In this document: in pieces, positions 8,077-16,384 of the stretch | Numbering within the stretch: the first letter of the stretch is position 1 | Layout: each line of letters starts with the position of its first letter | From: Candidatus Gastranaerophilales bacterium | Lineage (GTDB): Bacteria > Cyanobacteriota > Vampirovibrionia > Gastranaerophilales > Gastranaerophilaceae | DNA: 64,000 nucleotides | Assembly: GCA_947626225.1 (NCBI GenBank) | Contig: CANQRH010000005.1 | Location: forward strand, 99,876 to 163,875 | Reading direction: 5' to 3' | Notes under the pieces: model-generated | Seen by the model: only the letters and a program-made list of their open reading frames with translations | Told to the model about the DNA's origin: nothing | The model's database searches: none | Position numbers and translations under genes: made by a program

Positions 8077-9831
8077 ATGAAACGAGTTGAACTTCTTGCA
8101 CCCGCAAAAGATAAGAAAACCGCATTTGCGGCAATAAATTCGGGATGTGATGCCGTATATATCGGTGCTGCAAATTTTGGCGCACGCAAAAAAGCCGGAA
8201 ATTCACTTGAAGATATCACAGAAATTGTAAATTATGCTCATAAATTTTATGTAAGGGTTCATGTTACTGTCAATACAATTTTGACGGATGATGAGCTTAT
8301 TGAAGCCCGAAAACTAATAAAAAAGCTTTTTGATATAGGCGTTGATGCAATAATCGTACAGGATATGGGGATTTTAAAGCTGGCACTTGACGGAGAAATC
8401 CCTCCGATTGAGCTTCATGCAAGCACCCAGTGCGATAACAGAACCGTTGAAAAAGTAAAATTTTTCAGCGATATGGGAATATCACGAATTATTCCGGCAA
8501 GAGAACTTTCACTTACTGATATTACAAATATTTGCAAATCGGTTGATGCCGATATTGAAACATTCGTCCACGGTGCATTGTGTGTATCATACAGCGGACA
8601 ATGCTATATGAGTTACCGAATCGGCGGACGTTCCGCAAACAGAGGAGAATGCGCACAGGCTTGCAGAAAAAAATATTCACTAATTAACGATAAAGGGAAA
8701 TATATTGCAAAAGATAAGTACCTTTTGAGTTTAAAGGATTTTAACGCCTCTAAATACTTGAAAAACCTAATTGATGCCGGGGTGAAATCATTTAAAACTG
8801 AAGGCAGGCTTAAAGATGAAAACTATGTAAAAAATGTTACTCTTTTTTACAGAAATGAAATTGATAAATATGCACTAAAGACTTCTTCGGGCAAAGTGTT
8901 TTCGGATTTTGAACCCGATGTGCGAAAGAGTTTTAACCGCGGATTTACGGATTATTTTTTAAACGGCAGGGAAAAATGTTATAACTTTGAAAGCCCCAAA
9001 TCAATCGGTGAAAAGCTCGGTATTGTTGATAAAGTTACGGACAAATATTTTACGATAAAAAATTTGAAATACAAACTTCATCCCCAAGACGGACTGTTTT
9101 TTGACGGCATGGGCTGTTTAATCAACAGAGTTGAGGGTGATAAAGTTTTTCCTAACAAAACAGACGGGATAAAATCCGGTCAAGTTATTTACAGAAATTT
9201 TGATGCCGAATTTGAAAAGAAACTTTCAAATTCAAAAACCAAACGCAGAATTGCCGTAAAATTTTATTATAAAAACAATATTTTAACTGCCGAAGATGAG
9301 GATAAAAACCTTGCGTATGTCAATATTGAGGCCTTTGAACAGCCTAAAAATCCGGATAAGATGAAAGAAACCTTCTTAAATCATCTTTCAAAGACGGGCG
9401 AGAGTGATTTCTATGTTGAGAATATTGATATTCAAGATGAAATTCCGTTTCTTCAAATTTCCAAAATTAACGAAATTCGAAGGGAAATTCTATCAAAACT
9501 TATGGACGAAAGATTAAAAAATTATCCTAAAGTTTTGCAAAAGTCGTTGAAAAGGGTTGAATTTCCATATAAAAAACTTGATTACAAGGCAAATATACAT
9601 AACAAAAAAGCAAAAGAATTTTATGAGAAGTGCGGATGTAAAGTTTGTTCAATGTCGTTTGAAAGCGGAGGTTTTGCTGATGAGCTTATGCGCACAAAAC
9701 ATTGTCTGAAATATGCATTTGATATGTGCAAAAGTCCCGAAAAGCTTTTCCTTGTTGATGAAAAAGGGGTAAAATATCCGCTTGAATTTGACTGTAAAAA
9801 TTGTGAAATGGTTGTGAAAAATTGCAAATAA
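8077..9831 (+). CDS. rlhA: Peptidase-U32-family 23S rRNA C2501 hydroxylase RlhA-like protein
   Basis: U32 proteins of the RlhA type hydroxylate C2501 of 23S rRNA using a prephenate-dependent, iron-sulfur route. The start VELLAPAKDKKTAFAA, the block VDAIIVQDMGILKLAL, PPIELHASTQCDNRTVEK, HGALCVSYSGQCYMS and GRSANRGECAQACR follow the family pattern closely. The C-terminal half also matches by memory of E. coli YdcP: NKKAKEFYEKCG, TKHCLKYAFDMC and FDCKNCEM, with cysteines likely to bind a cluster. At 584 residues it is somewhat shorter than the E. coli protein. It ends in a terminator shared with tpiA. Confidence 0.88.
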   Translation: MKRVELLAPAKDKKTAFAAINSGCDAVYIGAANFGARKKAGNSLEDITEIVNYAHKFYVRVHVTVNTILTDDELIEARKLIKKLFDIGVDAIIVQDMGILKLALDGEIPPIELHASTQCDNRTVEKVKFFSDMGISRIIPARELSLTDITNICKSVDADIETFVHGALCVSYSGQCYMSYRIGGRSANRGECAQACRKKYSLINDKGKYIAKDKYLLSLKDFNASKYLKNLIDAGVKSFKTEGRLKDENYVKNVTLFYRNEIDKYALKTSSGKVFSDFEPDVRKSFNRGFTDYFLNGREKCYNFESPKSIGEKLGIVDKVTDKYFTIKNLKYKLHPQDGLFFDGMGCLINRVEGDKVFPNKTDGIKSGQVIYRNFDAEFEKKLSNSKTKRRIAVKFYYKNNILTAEDEDKNLAYVNIEAFEQPKNPDKMKETFLNHLSKTGESDFYVENIDIQDEIPFLQISKINEIRREILSKLMDERLKNYPKVLQKSLKRVEFPYKKLDYKANIHNKKAKEFYEKCGCKVCSMSFESGGFADELMRTKHCLKYAFDMCKSPEKLFLVDEKGVKYPLEFDCKNCEMVVKNCK

Positions 9832-9859
9832 AAAAGAGAGGTTTTTGCCTCTCTTTTTT
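9831..9859. terminator. Bidirectional terminator between rlhA and tpiA
   Basis: AAAAGAGAGG and CCTCTCTTTT form a 10-bp stem around a short T-rich loop, with A-rich and T-rich flanks that serve as U-tracts in either direction. It lies directly at the rlhA stop and just downstream of the convergent tpiA. Confidence 0.9.
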
Positions 9860-9876
9860 GTTAATTTTATAAAAGG

Positions 9877-10677
9877 TTAAACACCGCATGCAACTTTCAT
9901 TGTGTTGGCAATGATTTCGTTGAAGCTTTCGGCTTTAAGTGAAGCACCGCCTACTAAAGCACCGTCAATGTCTGATTTTGACATTTGTTCGGCGATAGTT
10001 GCAGGTTTAACGGAACCGCCGTAGAGGATTCTGATTGAATCACCCGCGGTATTTCCGGCAACTTCTTTAACTACATTTCTAATCATTGCTATTACTCTGT
10101 TAGCTTCATCGGAATCACAAGTTTTTCCCGTTCCGATTGCCCAGATAGGTTCATAAGCGATAACTGATTTTGCAACATCTTCTGATGAAATACCTTCAAG
10201 AGCTGATTTAATCTGACCTGAAATCCAGCTGTCAGTGATGCCTTGTTCTCTTTGTTCAAGGGTTTCACCGCAGCAGATAATCGGTGTAAGTCCGCCTGCT
10301 AAGATTGCTTTAGCTTTTTTGTTAATCATTTCGTCTGTTTCAGAGAAATATTGGCGTCTTTCCGAATGCCCGATAATTACATAACTGCATCCGGCATCTT
10401 TAAGCATTTCAACGGAAATTTCGCCCGTGTAAGCTCCTGAACTTTCCCAGTGGCAATTTTGACCTGCAATTGCGATTTTTGTTCCGCCGCAGCCGCAGTC
10501 GCATTTTACTGTTTCTACTGCGGAAATTGATGTAAATACCGGAGCAATAACAATTTCAGGTAATTGAGTTGCCGAGTAATCTTTTACAAAGTTTTTAATA
10601 CCTTCAAAAACTGATTTGGCTTCGGATTGAAGCAAATTCATTTTCCAGTTTCCTGCAATAATAGGTTTTCTTGACAT
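9877..10677 (-). CDS. tpiA: Triosephosphate isomerase
   Basis: Interconverts dihydroxyacetone phosphate and glyceraldehyde 3-phosphate in glycolysis. All catalytic elements are visible in the 266-residue protein: Asn and Lys in AGNWKMN near residue 10, His in IIGHSERRQ, Glu in AYEPIWAIGTGK, and the phosphate-binding loop ILYGGSVKP. The start ATG at 10677 has an AGGAGAAAAG Shine-Dalgarno upstream. It appears monocistronic. Confidence 0.97.
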   Translation of the reverse strand: MSRKPIIAGNWKMNLLQSEAKSVFEGIKNFVKDYSATQLPEIVIAPVFTSISAVETVKCDCGCGGTKIAIAGQNCHWESSGAYTGEISVEMLKDAGCSYVIIGHSERRQYFSETDEMINKKAKAILAGGLTPIICCGETLEQREQGITDSWISGQIKSALEGISSEDVAKSVIAYEPIWAIGTGKTCDSDEANRVIAMIRNVVKEVAGNTAGDSIRILYGGSVKPATIAEQMSKSDIDGALVGGASLKAESFNEIIANTMKVACGV

Positions 10678-10778
10678 AACTTTTCTCCTTTTCCTGTAAA
10701 CATTATATGAAGAAAAAAAATATTTGCAAAGAGCAGTACTTTTTTCGGAGTTATTCTTGGGACGGGGAATTATTACAC

Positions 10779-10800
10779 AAAAAATCCCGCCGAAGCGGGA
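10779..10800 (-). terminator. Rho-independent terminator after the EF-hand gene
   Basis: On the minus strand TCCCGC, a TTCG tetraloop and GCGGGA are followed by six T. The hairpin lies 20 bp past the stop of the EF-hand gene at 10821. Confidence 0.9.
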
Positions 10801-10820
10801 AATTCCTTTCCTGAACGTTA

Positions 10821-11372
10821 CTAAGATTTATTGTTAGATTTGTATTTGTAGCTTAATAAGCTGTATGTATCGCTTGTTGATGAACTGTCTCCGTAGAATA
10901 CGGACATATCTGTTGCACGTCTGTTGTTAAATTCATCTTCAACTTCCATGCGGGCGCAATTTATATCATAAGCCGATATTTCCGCGCTTGTAATTCTTCC
11001 GTCATGATTTGTGTCCATATCGTCAAAGTGTTCAAGAATTTTTGTCATTGTGCTTTCCGATAACCCGCTTGAACCGGATGCGTAAAGCTGTGTCAATTCA
11101 GCTTTGGTCAATCCTTGAGTTGATATCATGTTTGACAGATTGTTCATTTCTTCGGAAGTTATTATTCCGTCACCGTCTTTGTCTATGTTGGTAAAATTGC
11201 TCTGAAGATACGACGCAAAGGACTGGTTAAGTACATTTAAATTTGTACTTTTTGTTCTTGCTTCGTTAAGTTTTTCAAGTGTTAATCCTTCGGGATACTG
11301 AGATGCAAGATATGAATACGTGTTTGTCAGTCCCGAATAAATTCCCGATAATATACCGTTGTTATTTGCCAT
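10821..11372 (-). CDS. EF-hand calcium-binding domain protein
   Basis: This 183-residue protein has two canonical EF-hand loops: DKDGDGIITSEE near residue 60 and DTNHDGRITSAE near residue 120, each with acidic residues at positions 1, 3, 5 and 12 (the second with His at position 4). No signal peptide is evident, although the N-terminus NNNGILSGIYSGL is glycine-rich and unusual. Calcium binding is therefore well supported, while the partner or pathway is unknown. The gene has its own terminator and stands alone. Confidence 0.8.
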   Translation of the reverse strand: MANNNGILSGIYSGLTNTYSYLASQYPEGLTLEKLNEARTKSTNLNVLNQSFASYLQSNFTNIDKDGDGIITSEEMNNLSNMISTQGLTKAELTQLYASGSSGLSESTMTKILEHFDDMDTNHDGRITSAEISAYDINCARMEVEDEFNNRRATDMSVFYGDSSSTSDTYSLLSYKYKSNNKS

Positions 11373-11533
11373 AAATATCTACCTCAGTCACATTTTAATT
11401 ATTTTACGGGAAAAGTCAAACCTCCATATAAATGATATTTGTAAAAATATGTAACAATAGTACGAAAATTCCTAAAGTTTTTCGACTAAACTGCCGATTA
11501 ATAATTTGTTCACATAAGAAAAAGGAGTGTGTA

Positions 11534-11755
11534 ATGGACGAAAAAAAACTTACGGATATGGAAGATTTGATGCTTGATTACGGTGAAATGACAAGTTTTG
11601 ATTTCAATTCACTTGATTACAGGCAGGTTAGGGAGCTTCAGAGAGTTACGGGAAGTGAATATTCCGACAAGCCCTATGCGTTTAAATACGGAAATTTTGA
11701 TTTGGTAGACATGATTCATTCATTTTTAACCCAAAATCAAAAAGGAGAAGCATAA
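11534..11755 (+). CDS. Small acidic hypothetical protein
   Basis: I start at the ATG at 11534, preceded by AAAGGAGTGTG, rather than at an ATG 102 bp upstream that lacks a ribosome binding site. This gives an acidic protein of about 73 residues (DEKKLTDMEDLMLDYGEM at the start) with no recognised domain. Its TAA overlaps the ATG of the next small gene by one base, so the two are translationally coupled. Function unknown. Confidence 0.65.
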   Translation: MDEKKLTDMEDLMLDYGEMTSFDFNSLDYRQVRELQRVTGSEYSDKPYAFKYGNFDLVDMIHSFLTQNQKGEA

Positions 11756-11967
11756 TGAACGATAAAGAACTTTTTGAAAACAATTGTCTTCCTCTCTTTT
11801 GGCTTGAAGATGAGGAGCGGTTTGAAAAACCCGCAGTACAGAGAAAAGATTTAAACACTCTTTTATCGGAGCTTGAAGAAATAAAAAACAGGATAGATGA
11901 TATCTCGGCAAGAGAATGGCATCTTGCAAAACTGTTAAATTTACACAATGCCGGAATTTCCGGTTAA
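11755..11967 (+). CDS. Small hypothetical protein, coupled to the preceding gene
   Basis: A 70-residue protein with an AAAGGAGAAG Shine-Dalgarno. The C-terminal half, from LNTLLSELEEIKNRIDDI on, is predicted to be a single long helix and could form a coiled coil. It overlaps the preceding gene in a TAATG arrangement and is followed within 25 bp by a strong bidirectional terminator, so the two small genes form a complete bicistronic unit. No family recognised. Confidence 0.65.
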   Translation: MNDKELFENNCLPLFWLEDEERFEKPAVQRKDLNTLLSELEEIKNRIDDISAREWHLAKLLNLHNAGISG

Positions 11968-11984
11968 GGCTACCGGGCCTGGGT

Positions 11985-12018
11985 AAAAAAAATTCCGCAT
12001 AACGCGGAATTTTTTTTA
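11985..12018. terminator. Bidirectional terminator between two sets of small genes
   Basis: AATTCCGC and GCGGAATT form a perfect 8-bp stem around ATAAC, flanked by A8 on the left and T8 on the right. It serves the plus-strand pair ending at 11967 and the minus-strand Cys-rich gene ending at 12016. Confidence 0.92.
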
Positions 12019-12222
12019 AGCAAATTTAGGAATGCCCGCAGCATTAATGAGAATGTCAATAACTTTCGGCATTTGGCACTTAAAGGAATAATTGCCGTTT
12101 CTGAGCGAACATTTTGTGCAGTCGCATTTGATTGAATAACATTCCAAAGCCTGCTCCGTCCAGTTTTGAGTGACGGATTCCGATAATTCCCCGTTGTTTT
12201 GCGGATAAAATACTTCTTCCAT
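12016..12222 (-). CDS. Small cysteine-rich protein, possible metal binder
   Basis: I choose the ATG at 12222, which has a GAGGTG Shine-Dalgarno 4-5 bp upstream; a TTG at 12234 is less likely. The 68-residue protein has a cluster C-x5-C-x-C-x2-C followed by a fifth Cys in YSFKCQMPK, which suggests a small zinc or iron-sulfur site (inference). The first third is acidic and polar. It ends inside the shared bidirectional terminator. Confidence 0.6.
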   Translation of the reverse strand: MEEVFYPQNNGELSESVTQNWTEQALECYSIKCDCTKCSLRNGNYSFKCQMPKVIDILINAAGIPKFA

Positions 12223-12394
12223 AGAACACCTCAATACTTAACCCATTTATATTTTAAATTATCGGCACTGAATTTTAATCCTTCAAACAGTTGAAAAATA
12301 CCTTAAATATTCGGCTTAATAATTCTTAATGAAAAAGGCAATTTTTTCTGCATTAAATACTTTATATATATAAAGGATACAAGAGAGGATTTCT

Positions 12395-12883
12395 ATGGTC
12401 GATAAAGTAAGCGGTATAACCGAATCTAATGCATCATCTATACAGTTAAATAAAAAAGTTACGAACCCGTTTATCAATACTGTTTTCAATTTAAGAACTA
12501 AAAAAGGTGAAGCAGGTGAAACATTAACTGTTCGGGAAATGCTTTATGAACAAGCGGCTAATCTGCCGGCAAATATCCGTGAAAAATATCTTGAATTTCT
12601 TGAAAAGGGTGAAACTAAAAGAGATTTCATTGATATGCTCAATGAAAGATACGAGAAAAAACAGGCTGAATTTGAAGCCGCTTGGGCTGAATATCAGGCA
12701 TCTAAAGATAATCTTAAATTATTAACGAAAATATATGAAACATTAGAAAAGAAATATGCAAATTCGGACAGCGATTTTGAACAATCAAAAGTTGAGCTTG
12801 CATTTAAGAACGCAAGAATCAGTGAAATGAGCACTGATGCATTACTCGGTAAATGTTCCGACATTGCACACAGAATTGTTTAA
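12395..12883 (+). CDS. Hypothetical helical / coiled-coil protein
   Basis: A 162-residue protein without signal peptide or membrane segment, preceded by an AAGAGAGGA Shine-Dalgarno. Residues 60-130 are highly charged and helical (ERYEKKQAEFEAAWAEYQ), probably a coiled coil. A segment near residue 45 reads LTVREMLYEQAANLPANIR. No family recognised. It stands alone upstream of rpsO in the same orientation, 109 bp away. Confidence 0.6.
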   Translation: MVDKVSGITESNASSIQLNKKVTNPFINTVFNLRTKKGEAGETLTVREMLYEQAANLPANIREKYLEFLEKGETKRDFIDMLNERYEKKQAEFEAAWAEYQASKDNLKLLTKIYETLEKKYANSDSDFEQSKVELAFKNARISEMSTDALLGKCSDIAHRIV

Positions 12884-12991
12884 CCTTTGTAACATCTGTT
12901 TTTAACCATGCTTGCAATTTTTTCTTTATATATTATCCTATTCCTGTAGAGTGCTTACGCCAATAACACTCAACAAGTAAAGGATAAAAAT

Positions 12992-13255
12992 ATGAACCTT
13001 AAAAACAAAAAAGAAATCGTTAAAAAGTACGGTAAAAATGAAAAAGATACAGGCTCTACGGCAGTTCAGGTTGCCATGATGAGTAAAAAAATTACCGAGC
13101 TTACCGAACATTTGAAAACAAATCAAAAAGATTTCGCCACTAAAAGAGGTCTTTTGATGATGGTAGGTAAAAGAAAAAAACTGCTTTCTTATTTGAAATC
13201 TCAAAATCTCGAAGAATACAGAGATTTGATTAAAAAACTCAAAATCAGAGGTTAA
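12992..13255 (+). CDS. rpsO: 30S ribosomal protein S15
   Basis: This 87-residue protein binds 16S rRNA and helps form the central domain of the 30S subunit. The block DTGSTAVQVAMMSKKITELT, followed by LKTNQKDFATKRGLLMMVGKRKKLL, is diagnostic. The 5' leader (12940-12990) and the terminator just downstream delimit a monocistronic unit. S15 often represses its own translation through its leader; nothing specific was checked here. Confidence 0.97.
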   Translation: MNLKNKKEIVKKYGKNEKDTGSTAVQVAMMSKKITELTEHLKTNQKDFATKRGLLMMVGKRKKLLSYLKSQNLEEYRDLIKKLKIRG

Positions 13256-13260
13256 CACAA

Positions 13261-13286
13261 AGCCGGCCGCAAGGTCGGCTTTTTTA
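13261..13286 (+). terminator. Rho-independent terminator of rpsO
   Basis: AGCCGGCC, a GCAA tetraloop and GGTCGGCT, with one G-T pair, followed by T6. It begins 5 bp after the rpsO stop. Confidence 0.92.
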
Positions 13287-13440
13287 ATGTTTCTTAATAA
13301 AATTCCAAGATTAGGACAAATTTTTTTTTCAGTGTCCTTAAATAATTTATGTTAATCTCTCCCATAAGACCTTTCATGTTTCCGCGTGTTTTTATAATCT
13401 GTATTCTTGACCTAAAATTTTTATAAACTATATTTAAGTT

Positions 13441-14619
13441 GTGAAAACATTAAAATCAATGAGATTACACATAGGATTTTTCGGCAGAACAAATGTCGGC
13501 AAATCTTCTCTGCTTAACAGAATTACAAATCAAGAAATATCCATTGTATCGGATATTGCGGGAACTACAACTGATGTTGTTGAAAAATCCATGGAACTTT
13601 TGCCTGTCGGTCCGGTTACCTTCCTCGATACCGCAGGGCTTGATGATGACACGGAACTTGCTTCTCAGCGTATTGAAAAAACAATGAAAATTATTAACCG
13701 TATCGATGCTGCGGTGGTTGTATGTGATTATAACGGCTTTACGGGCTATGAAAATGAACTTGTCCGAAAACTTGACGAACTGAAAATACCTTATCTTATT
13801 GCAGTTAACAAATGCGATATAGAAAAAAGAATTGTTGAAGGGTATGAAAATATTTTGTATACCTCAATTAAAGATGAAGATATTGTTTTCAAATTTAAAA
13901 ATGCGCTTGTAAAACTGCTCCCTGATGATTTTGTAAATTCGCCGAAAATCGCGGGTGATCTGGTTGATGCGAAAAGTACGGTTATACTTGTAATTCCGAT
14001 TGATAAAGAAGCACCCAAAGGAAGAATAATTTTACCGCAGGTGCAAACTCTGCGTGATTTGCTTGACAGTGACTGTTTGGTTTATACGGTAAAGGAAACG
14101 GAACTGGAACAGGCGCTGCAAAATCTGAAGACTCCGCCTTCACTTGTAATTACGGATTCTCAAGCATTCAAAAAGGTATCGGAAATTGTTCCCGAAAATA
14201 TTGCACTTACGTCTTTTTCCATTCTTTTTGCAAGATTAAAAGGAGATTTGGGCGAATTTATTAACGGTGCAAAAGCGATTGATGATTTAAAAGACGGCGA
14301 CAGAGTTTTGATTTTGGAAAGCTGCACGCATCACGCTATTGAGGATGATATAGGCAGAGTAAAAATTCCCGCTCTATTGCGTAAAAAAACAGGGAAAAAC
14401 CTTGTTATCGAAAACTTTGCAGGTCATGATTTCCCCGATATAAGCGGATACAAACTAATAATTCATTGCGGTGCCTGTATGACAAACAGACGTGAGGTTC
14501 TCTCAAGGATTATACTCGCAAACAAAGCCGCTGTACCAATTACAAACTACGGGATTGCTATATCTTACTGCCTCGGAATATTGCCGCGCGCCGTAAAGAT
14601 ATTTAGTACAAAAATATGA
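13441..14619 (+). CDS. hydF: [FeFe]-hydrogenase maturation GTPase HydF
   Basis: HydF is the scaffold that carries and delivers the diiron subcluster to apo-hydrogenase. The N-terminal GTPase domain shows the P-loop GRTNVGKSSLLNRI, DTAG and NKCD. The C-terminal cluster domain has ESCTHH and, about 50 residues later, HCGACM, the H/C ligands of its [4Fe-4S] cluster. Start: a GTG at 13441 or an ATG at 13459; no strong Shine-Dalgarno separates them. HydE and HydG, which complete the maturation set, are not in the window. The hydrogenase operon it serves lies at 28176-33448. Confidence 0.95.
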   Translation: MKTLKSMRLHIGFFGRTNVGKSSLLNRITNQEISIVSDIAGTTTDVVEKSMELLPVGPVTFLDTAGLDDDTELASQRIEKTMKIINRIDAAVVVCDYNGFTGYENELVRKLDELKIPYLIAVNKCDIEKRIVEGYENILYTSIKDEDIVFKFKNALVKLLPDDFVNSPKIAGDLVDAKSTVILVIPIDKEAPKGRIILPQVQTLRDLLDSDCLVYTVKETELEQALQNLKTPPSLVITDSQAFKKVSEIVPENIALTSFSILFARLKGDLGEFINGAKAIDDLKDGDRVLILESCTHHAIEDDIGRVKIPALLRKKTGKNLVIENFAGHDFPDISGYKLIIHCGACMTNRREVLSRIILANKAAVPITNYGIAISYCLGILPRAVKIFSTKI

Positions 14620-14653
14620 TAACATTTTTGTAATTTGCCGATAGTATTGAATT

Positions 14654-14959
14654 ATGTGTGAGGATAAGGAACTTAAAAAAGTCGGGCTGGAGCTTATGTT
14701 TATGACACCCGAAAAAGGCTCCGGCAACGAGTGGATTACGGCGGTAGAACTTGCCAAAATGGTTGAACTTCCGCTTGAAACCGTCAAAAGAAAATTGGTT
14801 ATTCTCCGCGATAAAGAAATCGTAAGAGTTAAAGGTATTAAACCTAAATACTGGAAGTTTGATGATTATTCTTTTCAGAGAATGGATGAAGATGATGAAG
14901 TCTACAAACTTCTGTGCAGCTTTGATGATGTTGATTTTGACAGATTTTTTAACTATTGA
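14654..14959 (+). CDS. Small winged-helix-like hypothetical protein
   Basis: A 101-residue acidic protein. The segment WITAVELAKMVELPLETVKR, then KLVILRDKEIVRVKG, looks like helix-turn-helix plus wing, suggesting a DNA-binding fold; this is inference. It starts 35 bp after hydF in the same direction and may be co-transcribed with it. Its last bases overlap a possible -35 element for the poly-G gene that follows. Confidence 0.55.
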   Translation: MCEDKELKKVGLELMFMTPEKGSGNEWITAVELAKMVELPLETVKRKLVILRDKEIVRVKGIKPKYWKFDDYSFQRMDEDDEVYKLLCSFDDVDFDRFFNY

Positions 14960-14983
14960 TTATCTTTATGTTATGATTAACTT

Positions 14984-15873
14984 ATGGAACTCTTAAGGAA
15001 ATCAAAATCTGAACTCGTCGGGGGGGGGGCAAAAGCAATGATTTATTCTGTATCAGGGACGGTTGGAAATATAATCGGCGAAATACTGCTGTAAAGCATT
15101 ACAAGATTATAAATTTCTTCGGGCTAAAATTTAAGTTGAATACGGCAAGATACCATTACAAATGTATCTTCTGCGATTTGCTGGTTCTGTATCGAAATTA
15201 TAAAGATAAAAAAACGGTTTCGGATTGTAAAAGTTATAAAATTATTCCGCTCGGACAATATTGTTTCCCGCGCGTAATAACTTCTTTCAGTAAATTAAAG
15301 CCCTTGAAAAAAGACGGAGAAAAAACATACCCGTTTGATTTGGCTTTTTTCAATGAGATGGATGCTGTGACGGAACTAATTAACACAAAATTTGAAAAAT
15401 TTTATGACGATATGGAATATGATTATGAACATAAATATTGGATTAATAAAAAATGGAATGCCGTTTTTAACCATGAAGCCGATTTTACATTGAAACAGTT
15501 TAAAGAGAGATATAACGCCAGAATAAAGAATTTATACGAGGATTTTAATGATAAATCTTCATATAAATTCTTCGTAATAGCAACTTTTTCCAAACTTTCA
15601 GCTCTTGTTCTTGATGATTTGGTCAAAACTCTTTATAAGTATAATCCGGACGGAAACTTTATATTAATAATTATTTCTCAGAATGTAAAACAAATAAAAT
15701 ATTTTAATGAAAAAATATATGTTATAAATCAAACCGAAAAATTTGTAAATTTATCGGACTGGATTCAGGAATTAAGAGAGCTGTCAACAAAACAATCAAG
15801 AAAGATTTATAATAAAGTAACAAAAGAATTGAAAAAAATTATTCTGACAAAATTTCAACATAATAATTTTTAA
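14984..15873 (+). CDS. DUF1796-like (putative papain-like cysteine peptidase) protein, interrupted by a poly-G frameshift; likely phase-variable, OFF here
   Basis: The ATG at 14984 opens a frame that runs through a G10 tract (15020-15029) and stops at 15092-15094 after 36 residues. With 11 (or 8) G residues the same ATG reads on without a stop to 15873, giving about 296 residues. The downstream part is real coding sequence: the motif KIIPLGQYCFPRV, then YPFDLAFF, F...F and the R-rich helix QFKERYNARIKN resemble DUF1796 proteins, which often lie in surface-polysaccharide clusters (by recall). The joined N-terminus contains INFFGLKFKL, a tail/head motif typical of such genes. In the present sequence only a weak TTG at 15136 could start the downstream part. 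Confidence 0.75.
15020..15029 (+). repeat. Homopolymeric G10 tract inside the DUF1796-like gene
   Basis: Ten consecutive G residues in an AT-rich genome, 36 bp after the start codon of the gene at 14984. Homopolymeric G tracts of this length are the classic substrate for slipped-strand mispairing in contingency loci. Frame arithmetic shows the present length is out of frame and one added G restores the full ORF. Confidence 0.9.
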
Positions 15874-15925
15874 ATTTATTAATTATTGACAGTTTTTATA
15901 CGTTATTAAAAAAACTTAAATTATT

Positions 15926-16372
15926 ATGGAAAATAATTTTTATTTGCTTATAATATCCATGATGTTAAGTGTACCTCCCATAAGTCATATAAGTTTTACT
16001 TCCCGTCCGATGCAGGATGCAGTCTGTGTTTCGCGCATGCTTCTCAGAAACGGTTACAATAAAAGCGAACAGGATTACTATAAGTTTATAAACTCCGAGA
16101 TAAAAGAATTACGTCAGGCAAGGCTTAATAATGATCAGGACAATACGGAAGAAGAAGTGGGAGATATCTTATTTGATACAATCATGCTTGCGGATTATTA
16201 CGGGGTTGATCCTGCCGCCGCTCTTGAACGAACCAATAAAAAAATCTCAAACAGGGTTGCTCTTGCAAAACAACTCGCAGGCAAACCGCTTACCGAAATA
16301 AGTTTTCCTCAACGTATTACATATTGGAATATTGCAAAAGAACAGCTGAGAGCACTCAATTTGGAAGCCTAG
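15926..16372 (+). CDS. MazG-like nucleotide pyrophosphohydrolase
   Basis: A 148-residue protein with an all-alpha NTP-PPase core. Paired acidic helices are seen as NSEIKELRQA and EEEVGDILFDTIMLAD, giving the E-x2-E ... E-x2-D magnesium site, followed by ALERTNKKISNR, typical of MazG. Such enzymes hydrolyse nucleoside triphosphates to monophosphates and pyrophosphate. The N-terminal 30 residues are atypical, and TATAAT lies inside the first codons, so the true start may be the ATG at 15959 or 15962. Isolated gene in the accessory region. Confidence 0.75.
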   Translation: MENNFYLLIISMMLSVPPISHISFTSRPMQDAVCVSRMLLRNGYNKSEQDYYKFINSEIKELRQARLNNDQDNTEEEVGDILFDTIMLADYYGVDPAAALERTNKKISNRVALAKQLAGKPLTEISFPQRITYWNIAKEQLRALNLEA

Positions 16373-16384
16373 AAATTTTGAATT

